From an uncultured Clostridia bacterium (lineage in GTDB: Bacteria; Bacillota; Clostridia; TANB77; CAG-508): a DNA stretch of 33,714 nucleotides. The position numbers and the translations under genes were made by a program. The notes beneath the pieces were generated by a model that was not told where the DNA came from, made no database searches, and was given only the letters and a program-made list of their open reading frames with translations. The stretch is from the NCBI GenBank assembly GCA_949045875.1, contig CARPYP010000011.1:1-33714 (forward strand). The letters run 5' to 3'. Position 1 is the first letter of the stretch. Each line of letters starts with the position of its first letter. This document shows positions 5,790-13,486 of this stretch, one piece after another.

Positions 5790-6038
5790 ATGGATAATAG
5801 TATTATTGTATATAGAGATTATGGAAATATTAAATTTGATATAAAATCAGTTATGGATAATAAAGGAATTACAATAAATCAAGTTGTCAAAAAAACTGGA
5901 CTACATCATCAAGTAATTAAAAGATATTACAATGGTACAGTTGAAAGATTTGACAAAGACGTTTTATCAAAATTGTGTTACGTTATTGATTGTAATTTGA
6001 ATGATATTATGTATTATGAAAAACCCAAAAACAATTAA
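5790..6038 (+). CDS. XRE/HTH_26-like regulator
   Basis: An 82-residue protein. ATG 5790 is chosen because an AGGAGG lies 6 bases upstream; the earlier ATG at 5775 precedes that site. The fold is a Cro/CI-type HTH as in HTH_26: 'FDIKSVMDNKGITINQVVKKTGL', 'HHQVIKRYYNGT' and then 'LSKLCYVIDCNLNDIMYYE'. It has no other domain. As the second XRE gene in a row within the decayed element, it was probably part of that element's control region. The target is unknown. Confidence 0.8.
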   Translation: MDNSIIVYRDYGNIKFDIKSVMDNKGITINQVVKKTGLHHQVIKRYYNGTVERFDKDVLSKLCYVIDCNLNDIMYYEKPKNN

Positions 6039-6073
6039 AACTTCTCAAATTTGCGCTTGAGAAGTTTTAATTG
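6032..6073. terminator. 17-bp perfect hairpin, possible bidirectional terminator
   Basis: CAATTAAAACTTCTCAA (6032-6048) pairs perfectly with 6057-6073 around an 8-base loop. It overlaps the stop of the XRE gene. The T run is inside the stem, so the signal could work for both strands. Confidence 0.7.
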
Positions 6074-6095
6074 TTGATATGGTTATGAGTAATAA

Positions 6096-6701
6096 ATGGA
6101 AAATGACTTTTCAAAGATAGCTAAGCAGTTGAAAGAGTACAAGACAGTACAAGGTATAATGAAATTTGTAAACAAAGAAGCAATCATAAAACAACATAAT
6201 AGACAATCAAATAATAAAGCAACAGGAATAGATGGTATAGGAAAACAAGAATATGGAGAGAAACTAAATGAAAATGTAAACAACTTAATAAATCGAATAA
6301 AGACAATGTCATACAGACCAAAAGAGGTGAGAAGAACATATATACCAAAAGCAGGGAATAAGGAACTTAGACCACTAGGAATACCAGCATACGAAGATAA
6401 GTTAGTACAAGGAGCAATGGCAGATGTTTTAAATGAGATTTATGAAAATATATTCTTAGATTGTTCATATGGTTTTAGACCTAATAGAGATTGTCATAAA
6501 GCAATGAAGAAACTAGATGAAATAATAATGAAAAAGAAAATAAACTATGTAGTAGATGCAGATATAAAAGGTTTCTTTAATAATGTTAACCATGAATGGT
6601 TAATAAAATTTCTGAAACATACCATACAAGACCAAAAGTTTATTAGGTATTTTTGCAAATATATTTTTTTAATACTTGATTTTTTTAAAATAATTTGTTA
6701 A
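6096..6701 (+). pseudogene. ltrA: Group II intron reverse transcriptase, 5' half
   Basis: The first 185 or so residues match the N-terminal RT0-RT3 region of group II intron maturases: 'NKATGIDGI', 'YRPKEVRRTYIPKAGNKELRPLGIP', 'EDKLVQGAMADVLNEIYE', 'SYGFRPNRDCHKA' and the motif with the first catalytic Asp, 'YVVDADIKGFFNNVNH'. The similarity ends near 6645; the last 15-20 residues are random AT-rich coding. The YADD box, maturase (X) and endonuclease domains are absent, and I do not see the intron RNA domain V downstream. The weak ribosome site and an in-frame stop just before the ATG suggest a dead fragment. The break lies about 80-130 bases before the right 96-bp repeat. Confidence 0.85.
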
Positions 6702-6777
6702 TCTATATATAAATTGATTGATATTTGTATCAATCGTTATGAGAGCAAAAAAAAGTTGTAGATATCTACGTCAACGG

Positions 6778-6873
6778 CACCATGAGTATTATCGAGGCTT
6801 TTATAATGTTTTGGTAATATTTTTATTTTTAAAATACATCTAACAAATATCTAACCAATAGTAATATCTAACT
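6778..6873. repeat. 96-bp direct repeat, right copy (candidate att site)
   Basis: Identical to 3382-3477 except for one base (G at 6794). The two copies bound a 3.4-kb block made almost only of mobile-element remains. The conserved chromosomal gene ccdA starts 67 bases further on. This fits the outer attachment site of the element. Confidence 0.65.
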
Positions 6874-6939
6874 TAAATATTTTGTTAAAATTTTTTACAA
6901 AAGATTATTTACTACAATAATTTTATATTAGGAGGTAAT

Positions 6940-7569
6940 ATGGAGCTTTTTATTATATTTATAGAAGGGATTGCATCCTTTTTATCACCATGTGTACTGC
7001 CTATGCTACCAATGTATGTATCTTATTTTGCTGGACAAGATAAGGATTTTAAAAGAACAATTATAAACTCATTAGGATTTGTTCTAGGCTTTACAATTAT
7101 TTTTGTCTTACTAGGAGTATTTGCAAGTACATTAGGAAAGTTAATAACAGCTAATAGTAAATATATAAACATAATATTTGGAATTATAGTTATTTTGTTC
7201 GGATTACACTATATGGGAATATTAAATATAAGAATATTAAACAAGTCTATGGGAATAAAAAAGAATAATGATAAGTTAAGTTTTTTTTCAGCAATAATAT
7301 TTGGAATGATATTCTCAGTTTGTTGGACACCATGTGTAGGAGTATTTCTAAGTAGTGCATTAATGATGAGTGCAACATCAGAAAATATTTTAAAAGGTGG
7401 AATTATGCTATTTATCTATTCAATAGGATTAGGAATACCATTTATATTAACTTCTATATTTTTAGAAAGATTAAAAAATACATTTAATCTTATAAAAAAA
7501 CATTATAACATTATAAATAAAATAGCAGGAATAATACTAATTTTTAGTGGAATAATATTAATATTTTAG
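6940..7569 (+). CDS. ccdA: CcdA-type thiol-disulfide membrane transporter
   Basis: A 209-residue, six-helix membrane protein of the DsbD-beta/CcdA family. Both family signatures are visible: 'SPCVLPMLP' with C18, and 'CWTPCVG' with C128 and C132. CcdA passes electrons from cytoplasmic thioredoxin across the membrane to extracytoplasmic thioredoxin-like proteins. The next gene, 12 bases downstream, codes for exactly such a membrane-anchored thioredoxin, so the two form a functional pair and an operon. ATG 6940 lies behind AGGAGGTAAT. Length is normal for the short (CcdA) branch of the family. Confidence 0.93.
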   Translation: MELFIIFIEGIASFLSPCVLPMLPMYVSYFAGQDKDFKRTIINSLGFVLGFTIIFVLLGVFASTLGKLITANSKYINIIFGIIVILFGLHYMGILNIRILNKSMGIKKNNDKLSFFSAIIFGMIFSVCWTPCVGVFLSSALMMSATSENILKGGIMLFIYSIGLGIPFILTSIFLERLKNTFNLIKKHYNIINKIAGIILIFSGIILIF

Positions 7570-7581
7570 GAGAAAGAGTAA

Positions 7582-8046
7582 ATGGATAAAAAGAAAAAAT
7601 TAATAATTGAAATTGTTTTATTTGTATTATTATTAATAAGTATAACAATTATCTATAATTATTTAATAAACAAAAATACTAAACAATCTATGCAGGAAAA
7701 CATTTTAGAAAATAAAGAGGAGGAAGAAAAAATGGAAATAATGGAAATTAACGGTGCTGAACAATTTGAGCAAGAAGTAATTAATGAAGATAGAATAGTC
7801 TTTATTGATTTTTATGCTACATGGTGTATGCCATGTAAAACAATGAGTCCGATTATTGAAGAAATAGCAAGGGAGAATAAAGAGGTTAAATTTGTGAAAA
7901 TAGATATAGATAAAAACGAAGAATTAGCGATAAAATATAACGTTATGAGTATACCAACAATGCTCGTAATGAAAAATGGAGAAGTAATAAAAACCTTTGT
8001 AGGTGTAACAAATAAAGAAAGTATAGTTAATGAACTTTTTGATTAA
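7582..8046 (+). CDS. Membrane-anchored thioredoxin
   Basis: A 154-residue protein. Residues 7-28 are a membrane anchor without a signal peptidase or lipobox site, followed by a Glu-rich linker (about 39-55). The thioredoxin fold occupies about residues 52-154, with the active site 'WCMPC' (C82, C85), the conserved 'FIDFYATW' and the cis-Pro at P125 (SIPT). Basic residues before the helix predict that the domain faces outward. It should receive electrons from CcdA encoded directly upstream and reduce disulfides on the cell surface. The active-site dipeptide is Met-Pro rather than Gly-Pro. Confidence 0.9.
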   Translation: MDKKKKLIIEIVLFVLLLISITIIYNYLINKNTKQSMQENILENKEEEEKMEIMEINGAEQFEQEVINEDRIVFIDFYATWCMPCKTMSPIIEEIARENKEVKFVKIDIDKNEELAIKYNVMSIPTMLVMKNGEVIKTFVGVTNKESIVNELFD

Positions 8047-8129
8047 AATAAAAATATTTGTATGAATTAGTATATGTATTTTAAAACAAAATCAATAGAA
8101 AGTAATATATAATGTTACTATCTAAAAAT

Positions 8130-8158
8130 TTGCCTATTATATAACATTATGGTATAAT
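8130..8158 (+). promoter_or_regulatory. argS promoter overlapped by a 10-bp inverted repeat
   Basis: TTGCCT at 8130-8135 and TATAAT at 8153-8158 are 17 bases apart. The same segment forms a perfect inverted repeat, GCCTATTATA (8132-8141) with TATAATAGGC (8153-8162), so the -35 and -10 lie in the two arms. The predicted leader is only about 25 nt, too short for a T-box. Confidence 0.6.
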
Positions 8159-8190
8159 AGGCTAAATTTATGTCAAGGAGTATGAAAAAA

Positions 8191-9903
8191 ATGATAAATT
8201 TTGAAAAAGAAGTAGCAAAAATGATAAGTGAATGTACAAAAATAAGTGAAGAAGAAATAGTAGAATACATAGAAATACCACCAGACGATAAAATGGGAGA
8301 TTATGCATTTCCATGTTTTAAATTAGCGAAAACCTTAAAAAAAGCACCAGTAATAATAGCAAGTGAAATAAAAGAGAACATAAAAATTAATGAAGAAATA
8401 ATAGAAAAAATGGAGACTATTGGTGGATATTTAAATTTTTATATAAATAAAAATACACTAATTAAAAATGTTTTAGAAGAAATAGAGAGTAAAAATTCAA
8501 AATATGGAAAATCTAATATTGGAAAAGAAAAAAACATTGTAATAGACTATTCTGCGCCCAATATAGCAAAACCATTTCACATAGGACATTTACGTTCAAC
8601 AGTAATTGGAGGAGCATTATATAATATATACAAATATTTAGGTTATAATGTAATTGGAATAAATCATTTAGGAGATTATGGAACACAATTTGGAAAAATG
8701 ATAGAAGGATATAAACTATGGGGAAAAGAATACAATTTAGACGAAAATCCAATAGAAAAATTAACAGAAATTTATGTAAGAATAAACAATCTATGTAAAG
8801 AAGATGAAAATGTATTAAATGAATGTAGAAACAATTTCAAGAAATTAGAAGAAGGAGACAAATACTGTATAGAGTTATGGGAGAAATTTAAAAATTTAAG
8901 TTTAAAAGAATTCCAAAAAGTGTATGATTTATTAGGAAGTAGTTTTGATTCTTGGAATGGAGAAGCCTTTTATACAGATAAAATGCCAGAGGTAATAGAA
9001 ATATTAGAACAAACAGGAAAATTAGAAGAATCAGAAGGGGCAAAAATCGTAAATCTAGAAAAAGTGGGAATAAATACGCCAATAATAATAGAAAAATCAA
9101 ATGGTTCCTCAACATATGCAACAAGAGACTTAGCAGCCATACTATATAGAGCGCGAACATACAACTTTGATAAAGCATTATATGTAACATCATATGAGCA
9201 AAATTTACACTTTAGGCAAATATTTGAAACAGCAAAACTTCTAGGAATAGATGAAAAATACACAAAATCATTAGAACATGTAGCTTTTGGAATGGTATTA
9301 TTAAAAACAGGAAAAATGTCAACAAGAGAAGGAAATGTAATAAAATTAGAAGAATTACTAAATGAAGCAATATCAAGAGCAAAAGCAATAATAGAAGAAA
9401 AAAATCCAAATCTTGAAAACAAAGATGAAATAGCAAAAAAAATAGGAATAGGAGCAGTTATATTTAATGACTTATCAAACAGTAGAATAAAAGACGAAAT
9501 ATTTGACTGGGACACCATATTAAACTTTCAAGGAGAAACAGGACCATATATTCAATATATGTATGTAAGAACAAAAAGCATATTAGAAAATATAGAAAAA
9601 CTACCAGCAAGTAAAGAAATAAATATAGAAGAATTACAAGATAATGAGGCTATAAAAATAATCAAACTAGTATATAAATTTAACAATATACTAGAAAATG
9701 TTATAAGCAAAAACGAGCCATCGATACTATCAAGATATTTAATAAACATTGCTCAAGCATATAGTTCATACTACAATTCAAACAAGATTTTAGTAGAAGA
9801 TATAGAAAAGAAAAATGCAAGAATATATCTAACATACATGGTAGGAAACATTTTAGAAATAGGAGCAAACCTATTAGGAATAAAAATGCCAGAAAAAATG
9901 TAA
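8191..9903 (+). CDS. argS: Arginyl-tRNA synthetase
   Basis: A class Ia synthetase that charges tRNA-Arg. It shows an N-terminal Arg-tRNA additional domain ('DKMGDYAFPCFKLAK' near residues 33-47), the catalytic signature 'NIAKPFHIGHLRST' with HIGH at 130-133, the KMSK-equivalent 'KMSTREGN' at 375-378, and a C-terminal DALR anticodon-binding domain ('GPYIQYMYVR' at its start). At 570 residues it is full length. In-frame ATGs exist at 8170, 8182 and 8191. I chose 8191 because AAGGAG at 8174-8179 is too close to 8182, and 8170 has no ribosome site and lies almost at the predicted transcription start. It has its own promoter and terminator and appears monocistronic. Confidence 0.97.
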   Translation: MINFEKEVAKMISECTKISEEEIVEYIEIPPDDKMGDYAFPCFKLAKTLKKAPVIIASEIKENIKINEEIIEKMETIGGYLNFYINKNTLIKNVLEEIESKNSKYGKSNIGKEKNIVIDYSAPNIAKPFHIGHLRSTVIGGALYNIYKYLGYNVIGINHLGDYGTQFGKMIEGYKLWGKEYNLDENPIEKLTEIYVRINNLCKEDENVLNECRNNFKKLEEGDKYCIELWEKFKNLSLKEFQKVYDLLGSSFDSWNGEAFYTDKMPEVIEILEQTGKLEESEGAKIVNLEKVGINTPIIIEKSNGSSTYATRDLAAILYRARTYNFDKALYVTSYEQNLHFRQIFETAKLLGIDEKYTKSLEHVAFGMVLLKTGKMSTREGNVIKLEELLNEAISRAKAIIEEKNPNLENKDEIAKKIGIGAVIFNDLSNSRIKDEIFDWDTILNFQGETGPYIQYMYVRTKSILENIEKLPASKEINIEELQDNEAIKIIKLVYKFNNILENVISKNEPSILSRYLINIAQAYSSYYNSNKILVEDIEKKNARIYLTYMVGNILEIGANLLGIKMPEKM

Positions 9904-9922
9904 AAATCAAATGTGATTTTTT
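9903..9922 (+). terminator. Terminator after argS
   Basis: AAAATCA pairs with TGATTTT around AATG, overlapping the argS stop codon, with the T run extending to 9922. Confidence 0.6.
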
Positions 9923-9943
9923 GATGAAAAAACACAAAAAAAG

Positions 9944-9972
9944 TTGATAAAAAATAAAATATAATATATAAT
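9944..9972 (+). promoter_or_regulatory. Promoter of the polysaccharide locus (LCP gene)
   Basis: TTGATA at 9944-9949 and TATAAT at 9967-9972 with a 17-base spacer. Transcription should start near 9979, which puts the ATG at 9984 almost at the 5' end and supports the internal start at 10029. Confidence 0.7.
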
Positions 9973-10028
9973 GTAAAAAATAAATGAAAAATAACCAAAA
10001 TTTGGGCAAAAAAAGGAATGATATAACA

Positions 10029-11111
10029 ATGGATAAAGAATATGATTATGAAAATGAAGGGATAAAAAGAAAGAGAAAAAAAACAAAAAAGAAAAAAAAG
10101 AAAAATAAATTTTTAAAAATACTTGTAAGGGTTATACTACTATTAATAATATTAATAGTAGTAATGGTAGGAGTATTAATAGGATATGTATTTAATAAAT
10201 TATCAAAAATAGACTATGAAGCAAAAGGCTTAGACAATGTAGAAATAAATGAAGGAGTAGAAAATGAAGGCTATTTAAATGTGGCACTCTTTGGAATAGA
10301 TGCAAGAAGCAATGAATATGACCAAAACTCAGGAAGTGACACTATAATGATAGTCAGTCTAAACAAAAAAACGAAAGAAGTAAAAATGGTATCAGTATAT
10401 AGAGACTCATATCTATGTTACGAAGATAATAAATACACAAAACTAACAGACATATATAGAAAAAGTGGACCAGAAAAAACAGTAAGTGTATTAAATAAAA
10501 ACCTAGACTTAGACATATCAGAATATGTAGCAATAAACTTTGAAGTTGTAGCAGATGTAATAAACTATGTTGGAGGAATAGAAATAGACGTAGGAAAAGC
10601 AGACATGCAATGGATAAACGGATATATTCAAGAAAATATAAAAGTAACAGGAATAAAATCATCAAACATACCAAAAGCAGGAAAACAAAAACTAGATGGT
10701 ATACAAGCCCTAGCATATGCTAGAATAAGATATGTAGGAACAGATATAAACAGAGCAGAAAGACAAAGAGAAGTATTAATGAAAACATTTGACAAAGTAA
10801 AGAAAATGAATGCAGTACAATTAAATGGATTAATAGACAAAGTACTACCAAAAGTAAAAACAACAATAAGTACATCAGAAATTTTAGGACTAGCAACAGG
10901 AATGACACAATATAATATCACAAAAAGCGAAGGATTTCCATACAGATGGGCAGACTATCAACCAGCAGAAGTATATTACCTAGCACCAAAAAACTTAGAA
11001 GAAAATGTAATACAACTACACCATGAACTGTTCAGTGAAGAAGAATATAAAGTATCAAATGCATTAAAGAAGATTAGTGATAATCTTATAACAAAAACAG
11101 GTATAAAGTAA
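10029..11111 (+). CDS. LytR-CpsA-Psr (LCP) family wall-polymer ligase
   Basis: LCP enzymes move undecaprenyl-linked wall polymers onto peptidoglycan on the outside of the cell. The protein has a very basic cytoplasmic tail (about residues 12-30, mostly Lys/Arg), one membrane helix (about 31-54) and the extracellular LCP domain. Conserved residues include the Asp in 'FGIDARS' (D91), 'GSDTIMIVSLN' (D104), 'VYRDSY' (R125, D126) and the late Arg-rich motif 'DINRAERQREVL'. I start it at ATG 10029, 11 bases behind AAAAGGA, rather than 9984. As the first gene of a capsule-like locus it probably attaches the polymer made by the genes that follow. Length (360 aa) is normal. Confidence 0.93.
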   Translation: MDKEYDYENEGIKRKRKKTKKKKKKNKFLKILVRVILLLIILIVVMVGVLIGYVFNKLSKIDYEAKGLDNVEINEGVENEGYLNVALFGIDARSNEYDQNSGSDTIMIVSLNKKTKEVKMVSVYRDSYLCYEDNKYTKLTDIYRKSGPEKTVSVLNKNLDLDISEYVAINFEVVADVINYVGGIEIDVGKADMQWINGYIQENIKVTGIKSSNIPKAGKQKLDGIQALAYARIRYVGTDINRAERQREVLMKTFDKVKKMNAVQLNGLIDKVLPKVKTTISTSEILGLATGMTQYNITKSEGFPYRWADYQPAEVYYLAPKNLEENVIQLHHELFSEEEYKVSNALKKISDNLITKTGIK

Positions 11112-11163
11112 TAACACTATACTCTCAAGTTGGGATAGAATAAAAAACTAGGAGGAGAAAGCA

Positions 11164-11847
11164 GTGAATATAAATGATACAACAACAGTATGTATTAATA
11201 GAACTGTTAATGTAAGTATGAAAACAAAAAGTATTAGTAAAATAATGAAGCGAATAGTAGATTTATTAGCTGGTATAATAGGAATGATAATACTAATACC
11301 ATTAATGTTAATTATCAAAATCGCAAATATATTTACAAAAGACAAAGCATCAATATTTTTTGTTCAAAACAGGATTGGAAAAGACGGAAAAATATTTAAA
11401 ATGTATAAGTTCAGGACAATGATAATAGGAGCAGAAGAAGAGCTAGAAAAACTATTAATAGAAAACGAAGACCTAAGAAACGAATATGAACTTAACAAAA
11501 AAATAAAAGACGATCCTAGAGTTACCAAAATAGGAAAATTTCTCAGAAAAACTAGTTTAGATGAATTCCCACAATTCATAAACATACTAAAAGGAGAAAT
11601 GAGTTTAGTTGGACCAAGACCATATTTAAAAAGAGAGAAGAAAGATATTGGTAAAGACTATTATAAAATAATAGAAATGACACCAGGATTAACAGGTTTA
11701 TGGCAAGTATCAGGAAGAAGCAATATAAGTTTTGAAGAAAGAGTAAAATTAGATATGGAATATTACAAAAAGAATTCATTTTGGGGAGACATGAAAATTT
11801 TATTAAAAACTATTACTGCTGTTTTAAACAAAAAAGGCGCTGTATGA
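11164..11847 (+). CDS. Undecaprenyl-phosphate sugar phosphotransferase (initiating)
   Basis: A 227-residue member of the bacterial sugar transferase family (short, PglC/WcaJ-C-type). It starts polymer synthesis by moving a sugar-1-phosphate from a UDP-sugar to undecaprenyl phosphate on the inner membrane face. Visible features are one re-entrant/membrane helix (about 33-54), 'FVQNRIGKDGKIFKMYKFRTM', 'TSLDEFPQFINILKGEMS', 'VGPRPYL' and 'TPGLTGLWQVSGRS'. The start is a GTG at 11164, behind AGGAGGAG with correct spacing; ATG 11218 is an alternative. The sugar (often Gal, Glc or GlcNAc) cannot be told from sequence. It lies 52 bases after the LCP gene and is probably co-transcribed. Confidence 0.93.
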   Translation: MNINDTTTVCINRTVNVSMKTKSISKIMKRIVDLLAGIIGMIILIPLMLIIKIANIFTKDKASIFFVQNRIGKDGKIFKMYKFRTMIIGAEEELEKLLIENEDLRNEYELNKKIKDDPRVTKIGKFLRKTSLDEFPQFINILKGEMSLVGPRPYLKREKKDIGKDYYKIIEMTPGLTGLWQVSGRSNISFEERVKLDMEYYKKNSFWGDMKILLKTITAVLNKKGAV

Positions 11848-11885
11848 GTAAATAACAATTCTTTTTAATCTAATAGTATATAAAT

Positions 11886-11917
11886 GTAGAGGGCACACAT
11901 TTTGTGATGTCCTTTTT
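11886..11917 (+). terminator. Terminator / GTAG-headed hairpin
   Basis: A 10-bp stem with one bulged A (11890-11899 with 11903-11913) is followed by TTTT and is preceded by GTAG at 11886-11889. It ends the sugar transferase transcript. Its GTAG head also resembles REP sequences. Confidence 0.65.
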
Positions 11918-12200
11918 GGTTTGGATGAAAAAAATCGCTATGTTCGCTTGTTTTTTTGTAAGAGATGTTGTAATATAATATCAACCTTTCGCTGTCAAAG
12001 GTAGTTCTTACATTTGTTACAGAATTTCCTCATTTTTTAAGTATAAAAAAAGTAGATGTAGTTACAGATACATCTACAGCAAACAATATACACAAACCGA
12101 GCTATAGTACATTGTTTTAATGTAAATGTATAATAACATATTTTAGAAAATCTGTCAAATGTGATTTCAAAAATTTTTTAACAAACTTTATTGGGAAATT

Positions 12201-12219
12201 GTAGGTGGGTGCCCCTACA
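12201..12219. repeat. GTAG-headed REP-like hairpin
   Basis: GTAGG pairs with CCTAC around GTGGGTGCC-type loop bases, in a GC-rich patch inside very AT-rich DNA. Similar GC-rich GTAG hairpins occur at 27097-27119 and 30142-30169. Confidence 0.4.
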
Positions 12220-12346
12220 ACCTGTAATCATAATCCTTTATAATTTTAAAACATATAATTATCCCCACAACCACAAATTTATATATAAGGCAAGCTGTGA
12301 ACTGTAGCAAGGAATACCAAAAATTTCCCTAAAATATGCAAAACCA

Positions 12347-12376
12347 TTGACTTTTATCCTTATTTTTATATATAAT
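12347..12376 (+). promoter_or_regulatory. Promoter of the glycosyltransferase operon
   Basis: TTGACT at 12347-12352 and TATAAT at 12371-12376 are 18 bases apart. The leader to the first gene is about 100 nt and can form a GGTTG/CAACC stem. Confidence 0.6.
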
Positions 12377-12482
12377 ACAATAGAATATTACAAAAACAAA
12401 CTAGAGGCAAAAAGGTTGAAAAATAATTGTAATAATTCTTTTCCAACCGAGGTATATGCCTTAGGAAGGAATGATAGCAAAA

Positions 12483-13325
12483 ATGGTTGTAGATATAATA
12501 TGTCCTTTATATAATGCAGAGAAATATGTAGAAAAACTGCATAAATCATTAGAAATGCAAGAAAATGTAAAAATAGGAAACATACGATATGTAGTAACCA
12601 AAGGAAAAGACCAAACAGAAGAAAAAGTAAAAAAATTAAACTGTATCTATAAAGCAATAGAAGCACAAGACTTTTCTCACAGTCTAACAAGAGAAAAGGA
12701 AGCATTTGAAAGCAAAGCAGATATAGTTGTATTTGTGACTCAAGATGTAATTATAGAAAAAAAAGACTGGTTAGAAAAACTAATAAAACCAATTGAAAAT
12801 AGTGAAGCAGAAGCCTGCTATAGTAGGCAAATTTGCACAAATAATTCTATGGAAAAATACACAAGAGAAAAGAATTATCCCGAAAACTCAAAAATAGTTT
12901 CTAAAGATGATATAGAAAAATTAGGTTTAAGAGCATTTTTCTTTTCTGATGCATCATCAGCAATAAAGAGAGAAACATTTGTAAAACTAAATGGATATGA
13001 TAACAAAAACTTATCAATAAGTGAAGATATGTATATTGCGTATAAATTAATTACAAATGGATATAAAATAAAGTATTGTGCAGACTCAGAGGTCATTCAT
13101 TCACATAATTTCACACTAAAACAACAATATGATAGATATTATGAAACAGGGAAATTTTTTAAAGAAAACAACTATTTAAATAACTATAAAGTAAATAGTG
13201 CAGGAGGAGATTTAGCATTCTATATTTTAAAAAGAGCAATAAAGGACAAAAACTGGAAAGTAATTATAAAATGGTTACCTAATATGTGGGCTAGATTTAT
13301 AGGAATGAAACTCGGTAAAATTTAA
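12483..13325 (+). CDS. GT2 glycosyltransferase, rhamnosyltransferase-like
   Basis: A 280-residue GT-A enzyme. It begins with the family-2 nucleotide-sugar motif (VDIICPLYNAEKYVEKLHKS). 'FSHSLTREKEAFESKADIVVFVTQDV' corresponds to the segment found in rhamnosyltransferases (FNHG-TRN-A...LTQDA), with TQD in the metal-binding place. 'SISEDMYIAYKL' supplies the acidic acceptor motif. It probably adds a rhamnose or another dTDP/UDP sugar to the lipid-linked intermediate at the membrane. dTDP-rhamnose genes in the same locus fit this. I chose ATG 12483 over 12471 because the latter is part of the ribosome site AGGAAGGAATGATA, a leader shared with other genes here. Confidence 0.88.
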   Translation: MVVDIICPLYNAEKYVEKLHKSLEMQENVKIGNIRYVVTKGKDQTEEKVKKLNCIYKAIEAQDFSHSLTREKEAFESKADIVVFVTQDVIIEKKDWLEKLIKPIENSEAEACYSRQICTNNSMEKYTREKNYPENSKIVSKDDIEKLGLRAFFFSDASSAIKRETFVKLNGYDNKNLSISEDMYIAYKLITNGYKIKYCADSEVIHSHNFTLKQQYDRYYETGKFFKENNYLNNYKVNSAGGDLAFYILKRAIKDKNWKVIIKWLPNMWARFIGMKLGKI

Positions 13326-13336
13326 AAATAATTGCC

Positions 13337-13422
13337 ATTGGGCGTTGTTTTTCTTCAAAAGAAAATCCTTTGGCGTGCAAAAGCACGCCTCCAGTATTTC
13401 TTTTTCGAACGCCTAGACCAAT
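13337..13422. repeat. Long imperfect inverted repeat between glycosyltransferase genes
   Basis: A central perfect hairpin, GGCGTGC-AAAA-GCACGCC (13372-13389), is enclosed by AGAAA/TTTCT and by an outer stem ATTGG-GCGTT (13337-13346) with AACGC (13408-13412) and CCAAT (13418-13422), with a 5-base bulge. The GC-rich core stands out from the surroundings. It could be a small non-autonomous element, a REP relative, or a processing/attenuation signal inside the operon. Confidence 0.5.
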
Positions 13423-13486
13423 AACGATTCTTTTTAAATTTTATAAATATTACGATTTTGTTCTTTAGAAAGGAATGATACAGGAA

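Larger units (their letters stand above)
11848..12482. other. 635-bp intergenic region with hairpins and a promoter
   Basis: No convincing gene is seen. It holds a terminator (11890-11917), a hairpin GTAGATG/CATCTAC near 12051-12078, a GTAG-headed hairpin at 12201-12219, a promoter at 12347-12376, and a leader with a GGTTG/CAACC stem (about 12413-12448) before the ribosome site. The break separates the LCP/initiator pair from the glycosyltransferase operon. Confidence 0.5.

Noticed and set aside
8047..8190. T-box leader before argS
   Set aside because: The predicted transcript leader is only about 25 nt, and no T-box motif or antiterminator is visible.
8970..9518. Minus-strand ORF of 182 residues inside argS
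   Set aside because: argS is fully conserved on the plus strand; the antisense frame is a codon-bias shadow without a ribosome site.
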